Assembly (NCBI GenBank): GCA_043797735.1
Contig: JAZDPH010000063.1
Span: 1 to 30,292, forward strand
Direction: 5' to 3'
From: BS750m-G77 sp043797735
GTDB taxonomy: Bacteria; Omnitrophota; Gorgyraeia; Gygaellales; Profunditerraquicolaceae
DNA: 30,292 bases
Positions 1-7,050 of this stretch are shown here, in pieces. Both the position numbers and the translations under genes were made by a program. The notes below the pieces were generated by a model. That model was not told the origin of the DNA, made no database searches, and saw only the letters and a program-made list of their open reading frames with translations. Position 1 is the stretch's first letter, and every line of letters starts with the position of its first letter.

Positions 1-166
1 TTAAACCACCGCCAGCAGTCCTAGTTAAATCCAAATGGTTACGGCCTACGCCTGCTGCGTAGATATCGCCGCTAACCTTTACATTCTGAACTTCTGCGTA
101 TGCCGCGCCGACAGTTAAGCCGACCACTAACGCCAAAGCCAGAACTAAAATTAAGCGTTTATTCAT
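1..166 (-). CDS. Exported porin-like outer-membrane protein, N-terminal fragment
   Basis: The first 55 codons of a gene that runs off the left edge. The ATG at 166 follows a good ribosome site (AAGGAG, 7 bases upstream). The product starts MNKRLILVLALALVVG and has a clear signal peptide with likely cleavage after AAYA. The mature start, EVQNVKVSGDIYAAGVGRN, resembles the first strand of alginate-export/porin-type beta barrels as I remember them from related uncultivated bacteria. Only the signal peptide is certain. The barrel assignment is an inference from about 30 mature residues. The gene has a long leader of roughly 170 nt if the candidate promoter at 346-374 is used, and an IS30 element lies just beyond that promoter. 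Confidence 0.6.
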   Translation of the reverse strand, partial: MNKRLILVLALALVVGLTVGAAYAEVQNVKVSGDIYAAGVGRNHLDLTRTAGGGL

Positions 167-345
167 TTTTTTACTCCTTAAAGGATTAAGTATGACTAAT
201 ATGTCGAACCAGAGGGTCACCCCCCTAGAATATTTCTATATGTTATATCACCGGATCTTGGCTGACTTCTGACTTGTTATTTATTTCACCTCCTCCTTCG
301 TCACAATTAAAGTCATCTCCAGTGGTATAAGCGAACTTTGTTTAT

Positions 346-374
346 TTTTTATCATATAAGCCCATAGTTGTCAA
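346..374 (-). promoter_or_regulatory. Candidate promoter of the porin-like gene
   Basis: On the minus strand a perfect -35 TTGACA (369-374) is followed after 17 bases by TAAAAA (346-351), a 4/6 match to a -10. It lies just outside the left end of the IS30 element and points toward the gene starting at 166. The leader between them, about 170 nt, holds a purine-rich GGAGGAGGTG stretch near 290-300 with no usable ORF. Confidence 0.4.
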
Positions 375-1509
375 GAGTTTTTTTACTTATTTTATTGTTT
401 GGTGAATTGTAACTCAAAGTGCGACAAATTAAAAGCTCTTTCTGTTTTTTTTGTAAGTTCTCTTTTACTACCTGATTCGCTGTCTTATACTTTAATATCT
501 TCCTAGGGTAATTATTCATCCAATCTTGGATCTCTTGGATCCGGCATTCACTTACAGTAGCTATATTTTTACCTTTTGGAATAAACCGCCGTATCATTCT
601 GTTTTGATTCTCATTCGTGCCGCGTTCCCACGATGCATACGCATGGGCAAAATAAACTTTTGTTCTGCGCATTCCTTTTAATAACGAACTAACCTCGATT
701 GACTTCCAATTAATAAACTCTACCCCATTATCAAAGGTTATTGACTTAAATTTAGCCCGGAACATTGAGCCGTATTGTCTTTCCAACCCGTCGATGGCTT
801 CCTGTACCGCTTCTTGCGTCGTTCGTTCAACCTTCACAATAATCTGTTCTCTTGATTTTCGTTCAGTAAGCGTCATTAAGCCGGCCTTTGTTTGTCGCGG
901 CCCCTTAACGCTATCTCCTTCCCAATGACCGTATTCCTCTCGCGTATTAATCTTCTCGGGCCGATTCTCTATGCTTCGCCCTAATCTATTGGTATAACTT
1001 ACGCGTACGACGGGCTTATAACCGCGTTTCTTACGCTTTCTTTTCTCCCACAAATTTTTATTACTGATTCCAAAGAATATCCCCTTTTCAATATAATTAT
1101 AGAGCGTCTTGGTGCTAATCGTCTTTTCAAACTTTAGCTGTTGCACCCGGATCTCGCCGATTATCGCATCAGGTGAATACCGATCCTCCAGCAACCTTTG
1201 CCTGATATGCTCTTCTAAGTGATGATCTTTGCCGATTTTCAATGAACGTTCTTTATTTTTCCCGAGCTTTACGTAATTTGCCTGCCCGACATGCGCTCGA
1301 TACGCTTCTTTCTCGCTTAAATCGGTCTGTAGCCTCGTCACCGTACCTCGCTTTATTTCACGATAGATCGTCGACTTATCCCGCTGAAGAATTCTTGCTA
1401 TATCTTTAACTTCTTTCTTGATTCCTATTAACGCTTCCAGTTTAATCCGTTCGCTTAGTGATAAATGCTCGTATTTCTGCTTTTTAATGCTAAAATGTAT
1501 TCGCTCCAT
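352..1509 (-). CDS. IS30-family transposase
   Basis: A 385-aa DDE transposase. Residues 10-55 form the N-terminal helix-turn-helix typical of the family (LSLSERIKLEALIG, then IARILQRDKSTIYREIKRG). The catalytic triad is visible as D199 (HWEGDS), D260 (TFDNGVEF) and E300 (RGTNENQNR). The ATG at 1509 follows AGGAG with good spacing, so the start is secure. The reading frame does not stop inside the element. It runs through the left inverted repeat (about residues 358-369) and takes its last ~16 residues and TGA stop from flanking DNA, so the C-terminus is context-dependent. The catalytic core is whole, so activity is plausible. Confidence 0.92.
   Translation of the reverse strand: MERIHFSIKKQKYEHLSLSERIKLEALIGIKKEVKDIARILQRDKSTIYREIKRGTVTRLQTDLSEKEAYRAHVGQANYVKLGKNKERSLKIGKDHHLEEHIRQRLLEDRYSPDAIIGEIRVQQLKFEKTISTKTLYNYIEKGIFFGISNKNLWEKRKRKKRGYKPVVRVSYTNRLGRSIENRPEKINTREEYGHWEGDSVKGPRQTKAGLMTLTERKSREQIIVKVERTTQEAVQEAIDGLERQYGSMFRAKFKSITFDNGVEFINWKSIEVSSLLKGMRRTKVYFAHAYASWERGTNENQNRMIRRFIPKGKNIATVSECRIQEIQDWMNNYPRKILKYKTANQVVKENLQKKQKELLICRTLSYNSPNNKISKKTLDNYGLI
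402..437. repeat. IS30 left terminal inverted repeat
   Basis: This imperfect partner of 1571-1605 shares GTGAATTGTAA, AAGTGCGA and AAAAGCTC in the same order. It is translated as part of the transposase C-terminus. Confidence 0.8.
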
Positions 1510-1570
1510 ATGATCTCCTGTCTTTTTGTTTGCTCGTACTTACAAAATAACAGGTTTTTTACGATCTGTG

Positions 1571-1605
1571 GAGCTTTTTTATTCGCACTTACGATTACAA
1601 TTCAC
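1571..1605. repeat. IS30 right terminal inverted repeat
   Basis: This is the inverted partner of 402-437. It lies upstream of the transposase start and just downstream of the HEPN gene stop at 1631. Confidence 0.8.
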
Positions 1606-1630
1606 AGGGCGGGCGGGTTAATACTTTTCT

Positions 1631-2026
1631 CTAAATTTCTGCTTTTTTAAAAGCGTTCTTGACGAATTTAAGATACTCAAGGCTATCTTTCTCTCCTACA
1701 AAGAATCCCCCGTCATAAAGATTAACGTTGCGCTCCTGCCTCATCTTATTGCCGAGCACAAGGATATCCTCATCCTTAAGCAGTTGGCTAAGTTTTTCCA
1801 AAATCTTAACATGATGGCCGGCCGTACTTCTTACTTTGTACCCTTTCTTGGCAATGAGCGCTATGCCTAATTTCATAAGCGCATCATAACTGAATTTAAA
1901 AATAACATCCGGAATATCTGAACCTTGCGCTATCTTCAGGTCATGAAGAGCAGACTTTAAAAATTGTTCAATTTGCTCCTCTTTAATGGGGAATTTTTGA
2001 AAGTGTTGACTTTCAAAATTGATCAT
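1631..2026 (-). CDS. HEPN-domain protein (putative toxin RNase of a HEPN/MNT pair)
   Basis: A 131-aa, largely helical protein. Residues 21-60 resemble the HEPN core, which binds RNA and is nucleolytic in many toxins. The conserved R-x-x-R-N-x-x-x-Y pattern is at R96, R99, N100 and Y104 (MRQERNVNLYDGG). This resembles the SAV_6107-type HEPN variant more than the classic R-x4-6-H form. The start overlaps the end of the nucleotidyltransferase gene by 4 bp (ATGA), so the two are translationally coupled. In known HEPN/MNT systems the MNT partner neutralises the HEPN RNase, in some cases by adding AMP to a tyrosine near the motif; Y104 would be a candidate. The toxin role is inferred from pairing and motif. 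Confidence 0.75.
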   Translation of the reverse strand: MINFESQHFQKFPIKEEQIEQFLKSALHDLKIAQGSDIPDVIFKFSYDALMKLGIALIAKKGYKVRSTAGHHVKILEKLSQLLKDEDILVLGNKMRQERNVNLYDGGFFVGEKDSLEYLKFVKNAFKKAEI

Positions 2027-2568
2027 ATAAGCCTTATAGTTTTGGTTTTGAACACGCTATTTAGAAAAGGGTCTTTATTCTTTTTCTTCGCCTCGAATTC
2101 TTTCAAGCTTAAATTCATTACATTAAACTCTCTGCCTGTATCCTTCTGTAATTTAGCGATAACTCTCTGTAATTCCAAAACAGAGTGCGAACCGATAGCC
2201 AGAATATCAATATCGCTTGAAGAATCCATCTTGTTGCTTGCGTATGAGCCGAATAGATAAGCTTCCTTAAGCCCTTTGATATTACTTATCATATCTTTAA
2301 GCCTTTTTTCTATGCCGTGGGTCTTTAGGAAAATCTGGCGGTAATGCTCCAAAACGGGATTATCCTTTGCAAGAAAAAAATACCTTTGCTTCCCGCGAAA
2401 TTCGCTTTTTAAAAGGCCTTCTTTCTCTAATTCTTTAAGCTTGGTCTCCGTATTTTTTGGATCGAGATCTAAAATCCTTGCCAGCTCATTAATGTAAGCT
2501 TGAGCATCCGGATTCAGGAAATAGTAATCCAATAATTTTATTGCCACTTTTGAACGTAAGGATATCAT
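2023..2568 (-). CDS. Winged-helix plus MNT nucleotidyltransferase (putative antitoxin)
   Basis: About 181 aa from the chosen ATG at 2568. The N-terminal half is a winged helix (IKLLDYYFLNPDAQAYINEL, KLKELEKEGLLKSE). The C-terminal half is a minimal nucleotidyltransferase with GSYAS (residues 107-111) and SDIDILA (118-124), the metal-binding pair of the pol-beta fold. A longer frame reaches 2613, but those extra codons lie inside a palindromic operator and lack a ribosome site, so I prefer 2568. The built-in DNA-binding domain, a perfect palindrome in the promoter and coupling to a HEPN gene fit an autoregulated toxin-antitoxin operon. Confidence 0.82.
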   Translation of the reverse strand: MISLRSKVAIKLLDYYFLNPDAQAYINELARILDLDPKNTETKLKELEKEGLLKSEFRGKQRYFFLAKDNPVLEHYRQIFLKTHGIEKRLKDMISNIKGLKEAYLFGSYASNKMDSSSDIDILAIGSHSVLELQRVIAKLQKDTGREFNVMNLSLKEFEAKKKNKDPFLNSVFKTKTIRLI

Positions 2569-2576
2569 CTTTTCAC

Positions 2577-2621
2577 CATGTTTATGGTAATAAGTTACCA
2601 TAAACATGGTCATTTTGTCAA
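2577..2621 (-). promoter_or_regulatory. Promoter and palindromic operator of the HEPN/MNT operon
   Basis: A perfect 14-bp inverted repeat lies at 2577-2590 and 2595-2608 (CATGTTTATGGTAA and its complement) with a 4-bp spacer. On the minus strand a perfect -35 TTGACA (2616-2621) lies just outside it, so the palindrome covers the -10 region and ends 9 bp before the ATG. A bound dimer, most likely the winged-helix partner, would block transcription. Confidence 0.7.
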
Positions 2622-2642
2622 GTAAATTATGCGAAACAGTCC

Positions 2643-4190
2643 CTAAGTTTTTTTGGCCTGGCTCGAAAAGTATCCGCCGGTAAGGGCATCAATGGAGGCG
2701 GTTAGCTCCTGCAGGCGCAGCTGTTTCTGCAGCCTCTTTTTAGATGCCTCTATCGGCAATTCGTCCATCTCAACCTTTATCCTCAGCCGCTCAAAATACA
2801 ACTTGGTTACCTCATCCAGTATGTCATCGCGCAGCTGAACCATAAGTTTGGAGCGGACGTCAATGGAGGTCTGGTCGGGATTCCAGATCAGTTCGCTTAG
2901 GTCCCAGCTTAAGGTTACGTCCCAATCCAGCGCGTCTCTTCCCTTTGTCAGAACATCATCATATAATTTTGTGGTTGAACCACCCTCCCAGTGCCAGAGG
3001 TCGCTGGTATCCCTGCCTACCCCGGCGCTTAACTTAGGCAGGACGGCTTTAGCTGCTGCCTGCTTTCTCCAAAACTTGATTTTTTCAGGAGAGACCTCGG
3101 CATATTTAATCGCTGCTTTTTGCACTTCGCCGATTGCCGGCTCCCCTTCTGAATAAAAACCTAAGCGCTCCTGAAACCCTGAACCTTTCGCATCATCGGC
3201 CCTGCCCTTAAATAAACCTCTGTCGCAGGCGGCGTATAAATTGCCCTGATTATCCGCTGCCAGGAACCTCACCTCATCTGTGGTAAGGCCGAAAGAAAGC
3301 TCATGCCAGCGTTCGTCTCTGTATTCAAAGATTCCCCTTTCAGTAGCGGCATAAAGAGATTTCCCTGATGCTAAAATAAATCTTATTGACCTGCTCAACA
3401 GGCCGTATTCGCTAAGCACCTCCCACTCCTTGCCTTTATTATGGCTTACATACACGCCCCTTGAAGTGGCAAGGTAAACAGAATTCAAATCAAGAGGATT
3501 GCAGGCAATGTAGCTTATGTCAAAAGTATATCCCTCTTCTTCTGAATCATTAACCTCATCTTCGCTGTCAGCGCCGTTTTCCGAAAGCGCTGCTACAAAA
3601 ACCCGCTCCCAACTGTCCTGCCCCTTCTCGATTGTGTACACACCGTCGCTTGAGGCGGCATAAACACAGCCTGCCGGGCTGTAACTGACCGCGAATATAC
3701 GGTTGTTAGCAAGCCTGCCCATTGCCTTAACCCAGCTGCGGCCTTTATCCGTGCTTATAAAGAGGCCTTTTTGCGTCCCTAAATAAATTGCCCCCGCCGA
3801 AACAGCAACCGAGGCACAGTCGCTTTCAAGATAATCCCCTCCTTTAAAAATCCTCTTCCATGACCTTCCCCTGTTGCCGCTGTAAAACAACCCCTGGCCT
3901 GTGGCGGCGTAAATTGAATTAGGGGTGGCGGCATTGCACAATAAAAAATTAACCCTCCTGTTCTGGCCCCTTACCGAAAGGACCCTCCTCCAGCTCCTGC
4001 CCGCATCCTCGGACCTGAATACCCCGTGGCTATTGCCCATAAAAATAAGGCGCGGGTCCTGCGGATGAACCAGAACCGCGCCTATATCAGTTTCACCCCT
4101 TGCTATCTCCTCCCATACCATTTCCGCCGCCTGCGCTACTGTCAAAATCAAAGCATAACAAATTAATAAAACTAAAATCATTCTTTTCAT
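2643..4190 (-). CDS. Exported Asp-box beta-propeller protein with a conserved C-terminal module
   Basis: 515 aa from the ATG at 4190, chosen because GGAGGTGAT lies directly upstream and a signal peptide follows (MKRMILVLLICYALILTVAQ). The frame is open to 4247 without a better start. Residues 25-328 hold repeats like YCF48/BNR propellers, with Asp boxes SEDAGRSW (60-67), SGNRGRSW (104-111), STDKGRSW (146-153) and SHNKGKEW (249-256). An acidic linker sits between blades near residues 205-220. Residues 331-515 are a separate region with LSAGVGRD, a beta-like stretch around LSWDLSEL, then a charged helix (RDDILDEVTKLYFERLRIKV), reminiscent of part of TolC-like barrels. It probably acts in the periplasm or outer envelope. 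The exact function is unknown. Confidence 0.8.
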   Translation of the reverse strand: MKRMILVLLICYALILTVAQAAEMVWEEIARGETDIGAVLVHPQDPRLIFMGNSHGVFRSEDAGRSWRRVLSVRGQNRRVNFLLCNAATPNSIYAATGQGLFYSGNRGRSWKRIFKGGDYLESDCASVAVSAGAIYLGTQKGLFISTDKGRSWVKAMGRLANNRIFAVSYSPAGCVYAASSDGVYTIEKGQDSWERVFVAALSENGADSEDEVNDSEEEGYTFDISYIACNPLDLNSVYLATSRGVYVSHNKGKEWEVLSEYGLLSRSIRFILASGKSLYAATERGIFEYRDERWHELSFGLTTDEVRFLAADNQGNLYAACDRGLFKGRADDAKGSGFQERLGFYSEGEPAIGEVQKAAIKYAEVSPEKIKFWRKQAAAKAVLPKLSAGVGRDTSDLWHWEGGSTTKLYDDVLTKGRDALDWDVTLSWDLSELIWNPDQTSIDVRSKLMVQLRDDILDEVTKLYFERLRIKVEMDELPIEASKKRLQKQLRLQELTASIDALTGGYFSSQAKKT

Positions 4191-4209
4191 TTTTATCACC
4201 TCCGAGTAT

Positions 4210-4740
4210 TTAATCTTCCTCTTTATCATCATGGGCCTGAAATCCAATTATTTTCTTCTCTTTGACCGGCGGTAACTCAAGAAGCTGCTTTATAGCCTGA
4301 AAGACTATCGCAAATTGTTTATCGTATTTTGCCTCCATTTGTTCAATTTTACGTTTAAGATCCCTGTTCGTTAAAAGCATGCGCCTTAATTGAGTAAAGG
4401 CGCGCATAATCTGGATATTCACAAGTATCGCTTTCTTACTGTTTAATACGCTGGACAACATAGCTACGCCTTGCTCCGTAAATGCGTAAGGGAGATATTT
4501 AGAATACCTGCCTATTTCTAAGGTGCCAATTTGGCACCTTAGGATTTCCTGATATTCTTTCCGGGTTAATTGGATTAAGAAATCTGCAGGGAATCTTTCT
4601 ATGTTCCTGCGCACCTGCCTATTCAGATGTTTTGTTTCCACACCATAAAGCTCGGATAAATCCCTATCCAGCATTACTCTTTTGCCCCGAAGAAATAGGA
4701 TTTTTGAAGCAATTACCTCTACCGATACCGACTTAGGCAT
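4210..4740 (-). CDS. ORF6N-domain protein
   Basis: 176 aa from the ATG at 4740, picked for the very strong GAGGAGGTGG site just upstream rather than the longer frame to 4767. The ORF6N domain fills the N-terminal ~100 residues: KILFLRGKRVMLDRDLSELY, then NRQVRRNIERFPADFLIQL and YAFTEQGVAMLSSVL. A helical, coiled-coil-like tail follows (LRRMLLTNRDLKRKIEQMEA). ORF6N proteins occur in phages and in bacterial accessory regions and are thought to bind DNA; the target is usually unknown. The gene ends 20 bp before the start of the propeller gene and may be cotranscribed with it. Paired ATAACTTAT motifs in front suggest autoregulation. Confidence 0.85.
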   Translation of the reverse strand: MPKSVSVEVIASKILFLRGKRVMLDRDLSELYGVETKHLNRQVRRNIERFPADFLIQLTRKEYQEILRCQIGTLEIGRYSKYLPYAFTEQGVAMLSSVLNSKKAILVNIQIMRAFTQLRRMLLTNRDLKRKIEQMEAKYDKQFAIVFQAIKQLLELPPVKEKKIIGFQAHDDKEED

Positions 4741-4765
4741 ATTTACCACCTCCTCAAATGAAGCC

Positions 4766-4810
4766 ATAACTTATAGAGTATTGATTTTAATACTCTACGA
4801 CATAAGTTAT
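4766..4810. promoter_or_regulatory. Nested inverted repeats in front of the ORF6N gene
   Basis: The inner arms AGAGTATT (4775-4782) and AATACTCT (4789-4796) are perfect complements around a 6-base loop. The outer arms ATAACTTAT (4766-4774) and ATAAGTTAT (4802-4810) are also perfect complements. The structure begins about 25 bp before the ATG, where a repressor site would act. Confidence 0.6.
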
Positions 4811-5107
4811 TCGGCTGAATTTGACCATTGACATTTTTTAATAGGGAAAATAATTCAAGAAAATGTCAAGGGTTAAGTTCGGGCATATAAGTTATGTCGC
4901 ATCTCTGCAGTAGGCTGCTCCATAACTTGTGCCCTCACTTAATAGACGCAAGGAGGCGCAAAATCTCACATAAAAAATGCTTAATAATTTAAACAGGGAG
5001 AATTATCCGCAGGGCAAAGGAAACTTAAATCTCATCTGGTTATTCTAAGGGGTGGGATTGGTGAGTGATCGGCTCATATCTCCTTCTAAATAAACCTACC
5101 TTTTATC
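4811..5107. other. Intergenic region between divergent genes
   Basis: AT-rich spacer with no supported gene. It holds the hairpin at 4881-4934. TTGACA-like words at 4834 (plus strand) and about 4863 (minus strand) lack convincing -10 partners. Nothing else is recognisable. Confidence 0.5.
4881..4934. repeat. Second inverted repeat with the ATAACTT motif
   Basis: The left arm GGGCATATAAGTTATG (4881-4896) pairs imperfectly with CATAACTTGTGCCC (4921-4934). A small GCAG/CTGC stem sits inside the loop. The AAGTTATG/CATAACTT words are the same as in the outer arms at 4766-4810, giving four copies of one motif in front of the ORF6N gene. Confidence 0.55.
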
Positions 5108-5136
5108 TTGATAATTGCCGTTAATCTAAGTATAAT
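5108..5136 (+). promoter_or_regulatory. Consensus-like sigma-70 promoter
   Basis: TTGATA (5108-5113), a 17-base spacer, then perfect TATAAT (5131-5136). Transcription would start near 5143, just ahead of the GGGAG ribosome site (5144-5148) and the ATG at 5158. Confidence 0.75.
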
Positions 5137-5157
5137 TACTTTTGGGAGACTTAATAA

Positions 5158-5700
5158 ATGCCTGTAGAAATTCCAAAAATTTATTACCTAATACTTTCCC
5201 TAGCAGCAATAGGCTTATTCCAAATATTAACACCAACATTCCGCTGGCTAGGCATCTTGCTTCAGAAATTTTTACAAGAAAAATTAAAGATAAAACGTCT
5301 ATCCCTAAATTTAATACAAGGTATTTTACGTAATCTTCTTTTATTATTCGTAATATTATCCTCATTTTATCTCTTCTCTAAAATACCTAAAAAGATTGTA
5401 AATTTTGGAGATAATGTCTATATAAAACGTGATGAACAAACTGGACAACTAACTATCTATACTGAAGGAATTCCACAAGCTTCATTTAGTAAAGATGGCT
5501 TAATAGTATATAAAGACTTAGAGACCAAGGGTAGCATTTATGTAAGAGATATCGGCATTGACATGACAATGATAACTCCTGACGAAGTCTTGAATATCCT
5601 AAAAGGTGCAAAGGGAATAACACTAATCAGAGAAGAAATTGCAAAAGAAACTGCAAAAGAAGTCCTCAAGTCCTTAAAAACTGAGGGCGTTATAAAATAA
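5158..5700 (+). CDS. Small membrane protein of unknown function
   Basis: A 180-aa product that I do not recognise. Two hydrophobic segments are visible: residues ~8-28 (YYLILSLAAIGLFQILTPTF) and ~55-75 (LRNLLLLFVILSSFYLF), with a basic loop between. The remaining ~100 residues are soluble and look like beta strands followed by a helix (EEIAKETAKEVLKSLK). It is the only plus-strand gene accepted here, has its own consensus promoter and ribosome site, and is clearly more AT-rich than the biosynthetic genes nearby, which hints at separate acquisition. No obvious terminator follows. Reality of the gene is well supported; its role is not. Confidence 0.75.
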   Translation: MPVEIPKIYYLILSLAAIGLFQILTPTFRWLGILLQKFLQEKLKIKRLSLNLIQGILRNLLLLFVILSSFYLFSKIPKKIVNFGDNVYIKRDEQTGQLTIYTEGIPQASFSKDGLIVYKDLETKGSIYVRDIGIDMTMITPDEVLNILKGAKGITLIREEIAKETAKEVLKSLKTEGVIK

Positions 5701-5859
5701 ATCCCTCTCTCTAAATAACCCTCCTATTTTTTACCTTCCGCTCTTCCCTTTGGAAAACCCTAAAAATTAATAGAAAGTATTATTTGGTTTTATCGGTTTC
5801 AAACGGTGCCAATAGAGGTATGATTAAGGTTAGGTCAGATGAATCGTAACTATGTCCAA
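5701..5859. other. Intergenic, no gene seen
   Basis: Pyrimidine-rich and then AT-rich sequence after the plus-strand gene. No hairpin terminator, RNA gene or convincing ORF was seen; the short ORFs here run into the palindrome that follows. Confidence 0.4.
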
Positions 5860-6167
5860 TTTTGCGGCTGGCAAGGCTTGGGATTTCGAGGGGCGTGGAG
5901 GCAAGGAGCAAAAACACAGTATTGAATTGCTGATATATCCTGCGAAGGGTTTGTGAGCGCACATTAGGAATTTTTTGGCAAATGTGTGCAAGGAATTACG
6001 AGCCGCTGGAGTATCGCCTGCCCCCCGTAAGACGCTACGGAAGCGGCGAGTAAACCGCAGCACACGGCAAAAAATTCCAGTGCGCGAAGAAAGCCCTAAA
6101 GCAGGATATAGCAGGCTAGGGGGAAAACAAGTATCTCCGAGAAACCCGAGGCTTGACAGACGCAAAA
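5860..6167. repeat. 308-bp imperfect palindrome (possible MITE or REP-type element)
   Basis: The two halves are imperfect complements over more than 100 bases each. Matching blocks are TTTTGCG (5860) with CGCAAAA (6161); GATATATCCTGC (about 5932) with GCAGGATATAGC (about 6101); GGAATTTTTTG (5967) with CAAAAAATTCC (6068); and GTGTGC (5984) with GCACAC (6060). The central 70 bases hold their own small stems, GCCGCT/AGCGGC (6002, 6042) and CGTA/TACG (6026, 6036). ORFs on both strands across it are by-products of the symmetry. AAAAAGGGGACAGG follows at about 6179, a word I associate with REP-type repeats in other genomes; that link is weak. Confidence 0.65.
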
Positions 6168-6213
6168 CTGTATAAGAAGAAAAAGGGGACAGGGTTGAGG
6201 TTAAGAGGCTTTG

Positions 6214-7050
6214 CTAATAATTAACTTCTACCAGGTACAGGCCTCTTGCCGGGGCGGTGGGGCCGGCCAGCTTTCTGTTTTTTGCCTGGAGGAGCTTTTT
6301 TAAATAGCCCGGGCCAAACCTGCCTCTGCCTATTTCTATGAGTGTGCCGGCGATATTGCGGACCATATTGTAGAGAAAACCATCTCCCTCTATCTCTATG
6401 ATTAAAAGCCCGGGGGGCAAACCTGCCTGATGCGCTTTTGCCTGACGGATGGAGATCCTTTTTATGGTTCTGATGGTAGTTTTGACGCTTGAGCCGCTGG
6501 CGCAGAATGAAGCAAAATCATGCCTGCCTAAGAGGCAGCGCGCCTCTTTGTGCATCAGGGCGGTATCCAGATGATGTGGATAAAAATAAGCCCCCTGTCT
6601 TAGAAGGGCTGATGGGTAAGGGCGGTTCAATATGCAATAACGGTAGGCCTTTGATTTTGCGCTGAATTGGCTGTGAAAACCGAGGGCCGCATCATGGGCC
6701 GCGGAAACCACTATATCCGCAGGCAGGTTCCCGTTTAAAGCATAACGCAGCCTATCCGCAGGGATTTTTGAGCTTGTCTTAAAGTTAGCTACCTGCGCTA
6801 AGGCATGGACGCCGCTGTCGGTCCTGCCTGAGACAATCAAGTGTATTTTTTCCTGAAGTATCTTGCGGAGGGTTTTTTCTAAAACTTGCTGGATAGTTTT
6901 TTTCTTACGACTACTCTGCAGCTGCCACCCTGCGTAATTTGTCCCGTCATATTCTATTTGAAGCCTGATATTACGTTGAGACGCCGACGTTCCCGGTAGG
7001 CGGCGTCGAAATCCGCCAACGTATTGATGGCGGACATTCGGCGATATCAT
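6214..7050 (-). CDS. truA: tRNA pseudouridine(38-40) synthase TruA
   Basis: A 278-aa enzyme that isomerises uridines 38-40 in tRNA anticodon stems. The body is typical: IRLQIEYDGTNYAGWQ, catalytic D78 in SGRTDSGVHALAQ, then HDFASF and the C-terminal GDGFLYNMVRNIAGTLIEIG. The ATG at 7050 overlaps the asd stop by 4 bp, so the two are translationally coupled. TruA normally starts within a few residues of the NIRL strand; here about 25 extra residues precede it (including VGGFRRRLPGT), encoded by a palindromic insert at 6972-7034. No alternative start codon lies between the insert and the conserved core, so the extension is probably made. It is the last gene of the long minus-strand block. Confidence 0.95.
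   Translation of the reverse strand: MISPNVRHQYVGGFRRRLPGTSASQRNIRLQIEYDGTNYAGWQLQSSRKKKTIQQVLEKTLRKILQEKIHLIVSGRTDSGVHALAQVANFKTSSKIPADRLRYALNGNLPADIVVSAAHDAALGFHSQFSAKSKAYRYCILNRPYPSALLRQGAYFYPHHLDTALMHKEARCLLGRHDFASFCASGSSVKTTIRTIKRISIRQAKAHQAGLPPGLLIIEIEGDGFLYNMVRNIAGTLIEIGRGRFGPGYLKKLLQAKNRKLAGPTAPARGLYLVEVNY
6972..7034. repeat. Palindromic element inside the truA N-terminal codons
   Basis: Two adjacent perfect 7-bp stems: GACGCCG/CGGCGTC (6980-6986, 7001-7007) and TCCGCCA/TGGCGGA (7012-7018, 7028-7034). TACGTTG (6972-6978) can also pair with CAACGTA (7017-7023), giving an alternative fold. The element is in frame and adds about 20 residues to TruA. Confidence 0.65.

Larger units (their letters stand above)
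402..1605 (-). mobile_element. IS30-family insertion sequence
   Basis: An element of about 1.2 kb carrying one transposase gene and bounded by imperfect inverted repeats. The left end (402-437) starts GTGAATTGTAACTCAAAGTG. The right end, read inward on the other strand (1605-1571), starts GTGAATTGTAATCGTAAGTG. Both ends close with AAAAGCTC. No short target duplication is visible (TTG on the left, AGG on the right), so the ends may have diverged or the flanks may have rearranged. The element separates the porin-like gene from the HEPN/nucleotidyltransferase pair, and its right end lies only 25 bp from the HEPN stop codon. Confidence 0.85.

Noticed and set aside
180..245. GGTTCGA word resembling a tRNA T-loop in the porin leader
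   Set aside because: The flanking bases do not form a T-stem and no other tRNA arms are present.
5830..6175. ORFs of 111 aa (minus) and 66 aa (plus)
   Set aside because: Both lie in the large palindrome, are rich in Arg/Pro/Ser and lack ribosome sites; they arise from the symmetric sequence.
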